Source: Kiritimatiellales bacterium
GTDB taxonomy: Bacteria; Verrucomicrobiota; Kiritimatiellia; Kiritimatiellales; Pontiellaceae
Assembly: GCA_015486775.1 (NCBI GenBank)
Contig: WFRA01000416.1
Location: 1-5,746 of the forward strand
Direction: 5' to 3'
Length of the DNA stretch: 5,746 nucleotides
Numbering within the stretch: the first letter of the stretch is position 1; the number at the start of each line of letters is the position of its first letter. Below are positions 1-5,746 of the stretch, piece after piece. The position numbers and the translations under genes are program-made. A model generated the notes under the pieces. That model saw only the letters and a list, made by a program, of their open reading frames with translations, was not told the DNA's origin and ran no database searches.

Positions 1-1560
1 CCCACCCGCCGGCCATTGCTTGCGTAATTCAAGATCGAGAAAGGCGTGCCGAAGAAATTGTTGCGCAGCTTGCAACAACGATGTTGGCACCTCCGAACCT
101 AGATCCGGCAAGTTCAACGGATTGACTTCGTCTGGATTTCCGTCAAGCGTAGCTATTAGATAGCGCATATGCCCTTCGTCGAGCTGAACGTATTCCACCA
201 TTTGTTGCAGCTCTGCACGGCGCAAGGATGTCAACCGCTCTGCACGGCACCAAAAATCCGCACTAACGGGAAACGCAGTAGTTGCCCAACTTTTTCCTTC
301 ATTCACAACAGGGGCTGGATCTTCCAATGCCATAATTTTGAGGACATGCTCGATCTCGGAACGCCGGAGATTAACCATTCGTTCAATTTTTGGAAGCGAA
401 ACAAACTCATCCTCATATTGTTCAATCGCTTCAAGCACCTCGTGTACATGCCGCCGCGAAGGAAACGCTTGCTCAATAAAATAATTGTTGATCTGCCGGT
501 CTTCCCGGCCATAGAACAGCAATGCGTAGGCCGAACCAATCCCTCGTCCCGCACGGCCAACCTGTTGATAATATGCAATGACCGACCGGGGGCACTGGTA
601 GTGGATGACAAATCCAAGATCCGGCTTGTCATATCCCATGCCAAGCGCGACCGTGGCGACCAGTGCTTTGATCTCGTTATTAAGAAGTTTTTCTTCCAGT
701 TCTTTCCGGTTTCCCGATTCACTGGTGTAATCCTCAGCCTTTATGCCATTGTAGCGCAACCATTCCGCAACCCGCCGCGCATCTCGTTTGGTGAGAACAT
801 AAATGATACCACTGCCCGGCAGCGCAGGCAGATGATGGGCTAGCCATGCCATGCGTTCTGCGGGGCTTTCCTTGACCATGGATTGCATATGGAGGTTATT
901 GCGCGCCAGACGGCCGCGAATAACTTCGAGCCGATCACCAAAAATATGCTGAAGATCCGCCACCACGCGGTCGTTGGCCGTCGCCGTTGTAGCCAGCATG
1001 CGCATGGTTGAAGGCATATTGCGAATGATGCGCCCGATCCGCCGGTAATCTGGCCTGAAATCATGCCCCCAGTCCGAAACGCAATGCGCCTCGTCGACAA
1101 CCATCAAACAGACTTGATCCACCATATGGACAAAAACATCCTGCATGAAGTGCTGGTTGGCCAACCGCTCCGGCGAAATGAGGATGATGTCAACAGCCCC
1201 AAAACGGATTTGCTCCTCCAAACCATCCCACTCATCCACATTGTCGGAAGCAATGCGAACGGCCCGGATGCCCATTCGTTCGGCTGCGGAAATCTGGTTC
1301 CGCATCAAAGCCAGCAAAGGCGAGATGAGCAGAGCCGGCCCCATGCCCCGATTGCGCAAAATGGCTGTCGAAATGAAGTATACGAAACTTTTCCCCCACC
1401 CCGTTTTTTGCACGACCAGCATAGGGTTTTCATTTTCGACAAGAGCCTCGATCGCCTCGTATTGACCGTCGCGAAATTCCGCACCCGGAATCCCCGTCCC
1501 CCTTCGGAGAAGAGCTAAAGCCTCCGCGTACACTTGGCGATTTTTGACAGATGGAGGCAT
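1..1560 (-). CDS. RecQ-family ATP-dependent DNA helicase (3' end beyond window)
   Basis: The frame is open for 520 codons from an ATG at 1560 to the left edge with no stop, so the C-terminus is missing. It encodes a superfamily 2 helicase of the RecQ type, expected to unwind DNA 3'-to-5' using ATP. Visible motifs: motif 0 FRDGQ (residues 29-33), Walker A QKTGWGKS (51-58), motif Ib ISPERL (129-133 region), Walker B DEAH (156-159) followed by the RecQ aromatic-rich loop CVSDWGHDFRPDY (160-172), motif III ATTATA (190-195), motif V VALGMGYDKPD (304-314) and motif VI QQVGRAGRG (332-340). Residues about 365-430 look like a winged-helix segment. The RecQ zinc-binding cysteine cluster expected after motif VI is absent; only C437 lies in that part. 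Walker A has GWGKS rather than the common GGGKS. E. coli RecQ is about 610 residues, so a sizeable C-terminal part may be off the window. The ATG lies two bases after the PHP stop, implying one operon and translational coupling; no good independent ribosome binding site is seen. The helicase family is firm, but its subfamily and role are not. Confidence 0.93.
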   Translation of the reverse strand, partial: MPPSVKNRQVYAEALALLRRGTGIPGAEFRDGQYEAIEALVENENPMLVVQKTGWGKSFVYFISTAILRNRGMGPALLISPLLALMRNQISAAERMGIRAVRIASDNVDEWDGLEEQIRFGAVDIILISPERLANQHFMQDVFVHMVDQVCLMVVDEAHCVSDWGHDFRPDYRRIGRIIRNMPSTMRMLATTATANDRVVADLQHIFGDRLEVIRGRLARNNLHMQSMVKESPAERMAWLAHHLPALPGSGIIYVLTKRDARRVAEWLRYNGIKAEDYTSESGNRKELEEKLLNNEIKALVATVALGMGYDKPDLGFVIHYQCPRSVIAYYQQVGRAGRGIGSAYALLFYGREDRQINNYFIEQAFPSRRHVHEVLEAIEQYEDEFVSLPKIERMVNLRRSEIEHVLKIMALEDPAPVVNEGKSWATTAFPVSADFWCRAERLTSLRRAELQQMVEYVQLDEGHMRYLIATLDGNPDEVNPLNLPDLGSEVPTSLLQAAQQFLRHAFLDLELRKQWPAGG

Positions 1561-1562
1561 AA

Positions 1563-2771
1563 TCAGATCAGATGGATCATCTCTTCGGGTTTTGTGGGAT
1601 CGGCCTTCCTTCCGAGTTTGGCATAGCGGGCAATGCGCTCTTCCAAGGATTGGGAAGCCCATGGATTTTCGGGGCTGAACAGCGCCAGCTTGGGGTCAGC
1701 CGCCGCCAGTTTTTCGTGGGCGATCAGCGCCCAGGCCGCGTCGGCCAGATGCATAAACTCGGGTTCCAACAGGATTGGACAGTTGAAGCTCTGGCGCGAG
1801 GAGTTGATGTCCACGCCGCTGATTTCCATCAGCCCGTTGGCCTGGCAAAGTTTCCGCAGACGCGCCAGCTGCTCGCGCGTGTTGCGCGGCGGCATGTAGG
1901 TGATGGCTTTAAAGCCAATCTCCGCCAGCTCAGGAACGAGTTCATCGAGAAAATCGTCCTCAAACTTTTCGGCCTTCTTGTCTCCGGTCGGCGATTCGCC
2001 CACATCGCCCAAATAGGCGTAGGCCGGAATGGCGCCGATTTCGTTGGCAAACGCGACCGCATCGTAAACCGAGATGCATTCGTCATAGCCGGAGACAATG
2101 AAAAACTCCGGCACCAACGCGCCCTTGAACGCACCCAGCAGATCGTAGGCATAGTGCGGATTTTCAACATCCAGCAGCAGCTCGCGCAGTTTTACAGCCA
2201 TTGGAACCCGCATGGACCCTTCGACAAAATCGACCAGTGCATGCCCCTTCCCATGCGCCGCGATCAGCTTGAGCGACAGCGCATAAAGAATGTGGCGTTC
2301 CGTGATCGATCCGCCGTTGGCCGCCTCGGAGATCGCCGCCACATCGGCATCGAAATCGAGTGTTGGCGCACCGCGCTCCGCCAGCACCGCATTGAGTTTT
2401 TCAACCTCCTTGCGGTCGCGGGCGATGCGCGCCTCGTGGATCGGCAAAAGGAACTTTTCCACCCGTTGGAACTGCGTGGCCGGAATGCCGTGGAACGCGA
2501 TGTACGAAACATTCGGCTCGTCGGGATTGTTCGTCTTGCGCCCCTCCACCGAAGTGCCATCCATGTTGACGCGGATCTCGCAGCCGACCGTTCCGGCAAT
2601 ATCCACCGCCTTGCAGGCTTCGAGGAATTCCGCGCAGCCCGAGACCGAGTCGTGGTCCATGATGCCCACCGTACCCAGCCCGGCCTCCTTCGCCCGCACC
2701 GGAATCTCCGACGGGGTGTAGGGACTGAACGAATAGGTCGAATGAACGTGGTTGTTTACTTCAAGTGCCAT
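1563..2771 (-). CDS. PHP-domain metal-dependent hydrolase, uncharacterised family
   Basis: This 402-residue protein has a PHP (polymerase and histidinol phosphatase) fold, a metal-dependent phosphoesterase class that includes TrpH/YciV-type nucleases and histidinol phosphatases. Metal-ligand motifs are clear at the N-terminus: HVH (H8, H10), MDHDS (D39, H40), GCE (E65) and FHG (H94). An insertion of about 110 residues (roughly 105-215), rich in charged helix and containing TERH (H160), separates these from the second half. There the usual AHP-type histidine appears to be replaced by tyrosine (AYAYLGDVG, 250-258), and the usual final D-x-H by DIN (321-323). The aspartate usual in motif I is F15. 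No signal peptide or membrane segment is seen, so it should be cytoplasmic. The ATG at 2771 is preceded by AAAAGG at a 7-base spacing, and the protein begins directly with the first PHP strand, which supports this start. The RecQ-like gene follows after 2 bases. The fold is confident, but the substrate is unknown; a phosphoesterase or nuclease is the family-based guess. Confidence 0.92.
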   Translation of the reverse strand: MALEVNNHVHSTYSFSPYTPSEIPVRAKEAGLGTVGIMDHDSVSGCAEFLEACKAVDIAGTVGCEIRVNMDGTSVEGRKTNNPDEPNVSYIAFHGIPATQFQRVEKFLLPIHEARIARDRKEVEKLNAVLAERGAPTLDFDADVAAISEAANGGSITERHILYALSLKLIAAHGKGHALVDFVEGSMRVPMAVKLRELLLDVENPHYAYDLLGAFKGALVPEFFIVSGYDECISVYDAVAFANEIGAIPAYAYLGDVGESPTGDKKAEKFEDDFLDELVPELAEIGFKAITYMPPRNTREQLARLRKLCQANGLMEISGVDINSSRQSFNCPILLEPEFMHLADAAWALIAHEKLAAADPKLALFSPENPWASQSLEERIARYAKLGRKADPTKPEEMIHLI

Positions 2772-2778
2772 GGTTTAA

Positions 2779-2784
2779 CCTTTT
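2779..2784 (-). promoter_or_regulatory. Ribosome binding site of the PHP gene
   Basis: Read on the minus strand this is AAAAGG, seven bases before the ATG at 2771. It is a moderate Shine-Dalgarno match in an AT-rich leader and supports the chosen start. No convincing -35/-10 pair could be fixed in the 69-base gap, so the gene may be read from its own promoter or from the PEP-CTERM gene upstream. Confidence 0.5.
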
Positions 2785-2840
2785 TTGTATTTTTTCTCCA
2801 ACACCAGTAAAAAAACAGACCGACACAGCAAGATGATGCA

Positions 2841-3455
2841 TCACAACCACCTCCAAGACGAATGAATGCGACATCTAAGGGGAGGAACTCCCCGACTCCT
2901 GCGACGTGCGAGATATAAACCCAAACCCGCCGCACCAAATAGCCCGAAGGTTGACGGTTCCGGAACTGCGATCATTCGCTGGTTATCCAATCCCTGGCCT
3001 AAGTCATAAATATCAGGATTTGGAGGGACGAGAGCGTAGGGATTAAGATCCAGCATTTGTTGTATGTGCCCTGTGTAATAACTCAATAGGCCAGTAGCTT
3101 CAGTGGAGATTTGTCCATAGACCAAACCGTTTCCACGATAATACTTAATAATTACCCCATAATCCCTAGCAGCATAATCCTCCCACAGATCGCCGCTATT
3201 CGTAAACATACCCGACCAAAGCAGTTCATCGTCTCCAGTAATGGCTACCGGGTTGGCAGGATCCACGTCAGCCACGCCATTGGCGCCGGCGTAGATCAAC
3301 TGGACTGTCGCGGAATCCCCAACATTGGGAAGGCAACCTCCTGTTCCCTCTGAATTGTAGATTCCAAACGAAGAGCCGAATTCGATAAAAAAATCCGCCT
3401 CCGCAACGCATGCCGCCAGCACGAATGCCATTCCCATTGTTATTATTCTTTTCAT
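2841..3455 (-). CDS. PEP-CTERM sorting-domain protein, secreted, function unknown
   Basis: This 204-residue protein is probably exported and processed by an exosortase. It starts with a signal peptide: MKR, a hydrophobic core at about 4-16, and a likely cleavage after AEA near residue 20. The mature part (about 21-160) is acidic and rich in Gly, Tyr and Asp, with no recognisable enzyme motif. Near the C-terminus is a PEP-CTERM signal: VPEPST (164-169), a hydrophobic stretch FGLFGAAGLGLYLA (170-183) and RRR (184-186). Such signals usually end shortly after the arginines, but here about 17 more residues follow, including PPLRCRIHS. The frame is open upstream to 3677, but that extension runs back through the intergenic repeat and into the E1 gene. 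The ATG at 3455 is preferred because it begins the signal peptide and has a GGAG site 9 bases upstream. The gene is more AT-rich than the E1 gene beside it. An exosortase must be encoded elsewhere. Confidence 0.85.
   Translation of the reverse strand: MKRIITMGMAFVLAACVAEADFFIEFGSSFGIYNSEGTGGCLPNVGDSATVQLIYAGANGVADVDPANPVAITGDDELLWSGMFTNSGDLWEDYAARDYGVIIKYYRGNGLVYGQISTEATGLLSYYTGHIQQMLDLNPYALVPPNPDIYDLGQGLDNQRMIAVPEPSTFGLFGAAGLGLYLARRRSRGVPPLRCRIHSSWRWL
2879..2893. repeat. Small perfect hairpin in the 3' end of the PEP-CTERM gene
   Basis: The plus strand reads GGGGAG-GAA-CTCCCC, a perfect 6-bp GC-rich stem with a 3-base loop. It lies where the PEP-CTERM protein passes from its arginine cluster into the extra tail (Gly-Val-Pro-Pro-Leu codons). 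No T-run follows at once, so a classical intrinsic terminator is not supported. It could be the edge of a repeat, an RNA stability element or chance. Confidence 0.4.
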
Positions 3456-3464
3456 TCTTCTATA

Positions 3465-3468
3465 CTCC
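3465..3468 (-). promoter_or_regulatory. Ribosome binding site that fixes the PEP-CTERM start
   Basis: On the minus strand this is GGAG, 9 bases before the ATG at 3455. It supports starting at MKRII, which opens a signal peptide, rather than at any of the upstream in-frame codons that overlap the E1 gene. Confidence 0.6.
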
Positions 3469-3482
3469 AACTTCCATAGCTT

Positions 3483-3560
3483 GGAATTGAACACCGAACA
3501 AGGAACCGAAGAAGTTATTACTTCGAAATTCAAAATTCCTTGTTCGATATTCGTTATTCC
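3483..3560. repeat. Long imperfect inverted repeat (hairpin) between E1 and PEP-CTERM genes
   Basis: Perfect 11-bp arms, CGAACAAGGAA at 3495-3505 and TTCCTTGTTCG at 3536-3546, face each other. Outside them the pairing continues imperfectly to GGAAT at 3483-3487 and ATTCC at 3556-3560. Inside, GAAGT (3511-3515) and ACTTC (3520-3524) form a second short stem around a TATT loop. The transcript could fold into one long hairpin with bulges. It begins 8 bases after the E1 stop codon and ends just before the leader of the PEP-CTERM gene. There is no U-tract, so an ordinary intrinsic terminator is unlikely. A dispersed intergenic palindromic element (REP- or MITE-like) or a 3'-end mRNA stabiliser fits better. 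Only one copy is in the window, so its repetitive nature is inferred. Confidence 0.7.
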
Positions 3561-3568
3561 CCTCGCCC

Positions 3569-5746
<2,178 letters not shown>

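Noticed and set aside
169..843. Plus-strand open frame of 224 codons
   Set aside because: It lies opposite the RecQ-like helicase, whose motifs V and VI fall in this stretch. The plus product has no recognisable features.
303..1100. Broken helicase or pseudogene, suggested by short separate minus-strand frames
   Set aside because: These are other-frame shadows. Translating directly from 1560 gives one uninterrupted 520-codon helicase frame with all motifs in order.
1572..2810. Long plus-strand open frame (412 codons) opposite the PHP gene
   Set aside because: It mirrors the PHP gene codon for codon on the other strand. It shows no domain motifs and has a composition typical of an antisense shadow in GC-rich DNA, while the minus-strand product has clear PHP motifs.
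2772..2830. Promoter (TTTACT, 16 bases, TACAAA) or AT stem before the PHP gene
   Set aside because: The -10 candidate would put the transcript start on the ribosome binding site. The T-run/A-run pairing has mismatches and low GC, so neither a promoter nor a terminator is convincing.
2834..2843. 10-bp palindrome TGATGCATCA at the PEP-CTERM stop codon
   Set aside because: It is short, occurs once, and has no flanking symmetry or link to a known operator, so chance is the simplest reading.
2756..2938. Small 60-codon minus-strand gene between the PEP-CTERM and PHP genes
   Set aside because: It overlaps the PEP-CTERM 3' end and the PHP start, has no clear ribosome binding site, and its Cys/Gly-rich product looks like translated non-coding or repeat sequence.

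Overview
All four genes in this window lie on the minus strand, so they are read from high to low coordinates. In that order they are: a fused alpha/beta thiamine-diphosphate 2-oxoacid dehydrogenase E1 (cut by the right edge); a small PEP-CTERM-anchored secreted protein; a PHP-domain metal-dependent hydrolase; and a RecQ-family DNA helicase (cut by the left edge). No stretch longer than about 115 bases lacks a gene. I saw no RNA gene, CRISPR array, insertion sequence or phage gene.

The organism is probably a Gram-negative bacterium of the PVC group, with Kiritimatiellota or Verrucomicrobiota as the best guess. The evidence is a C-terminal VPEPST / hydrophobic / RRR exosortase sorting signal, a single-chain E1 alpha-beta fusion, and a fairly high but uneven G+C content. 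It also has an intergenic palindromic repeat of a kind that, from memory, is scattered through such genomes. This placement is inference, not something the window proves.

Layout: 3569-5746 is the E1 enzyme. It has an alpha-type thiamine-diphosphate domain followed by a beta-type transketolase-like domain. Its true start is beyond the right edge, because the reading frame is open to the last base and already shows conserved E1-alpha sequence there. The 113 bases after its stop hold a long imperfect inverted repeat (3483-3560) that could fold into a hairpin, followed by the ribosome binding site of the next gene. The PEP-CTERM gene (2841-3455) has a signal peptide and an anchor, with an unusual 17-residue tail after the arginine cluster. 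That tail contains a perfect 6-bp-stem hairpin. A 69-base AT-rich gap leads to the PHP gene (1563-2771). Two bases after the PHP stop comes the ATG of the RecQ-like helicase (1-1560).

Functional links: the E1 enzyme belongs to central carbon metabolism, namely oxidative decarboxylation of pyruvate or a related 2-oxoacid. The PEP-CTERM protein is an envelope or exported protein with no evident link to it. The PHP and helicase genes are almost certainly co-transcribed and translationally coupled. Both the PHP and RecQ-like families can act on nucleic acids, so this pair is the best candidate for an under-described functional unit. The window alone does not show a defence system or any other defined new system.
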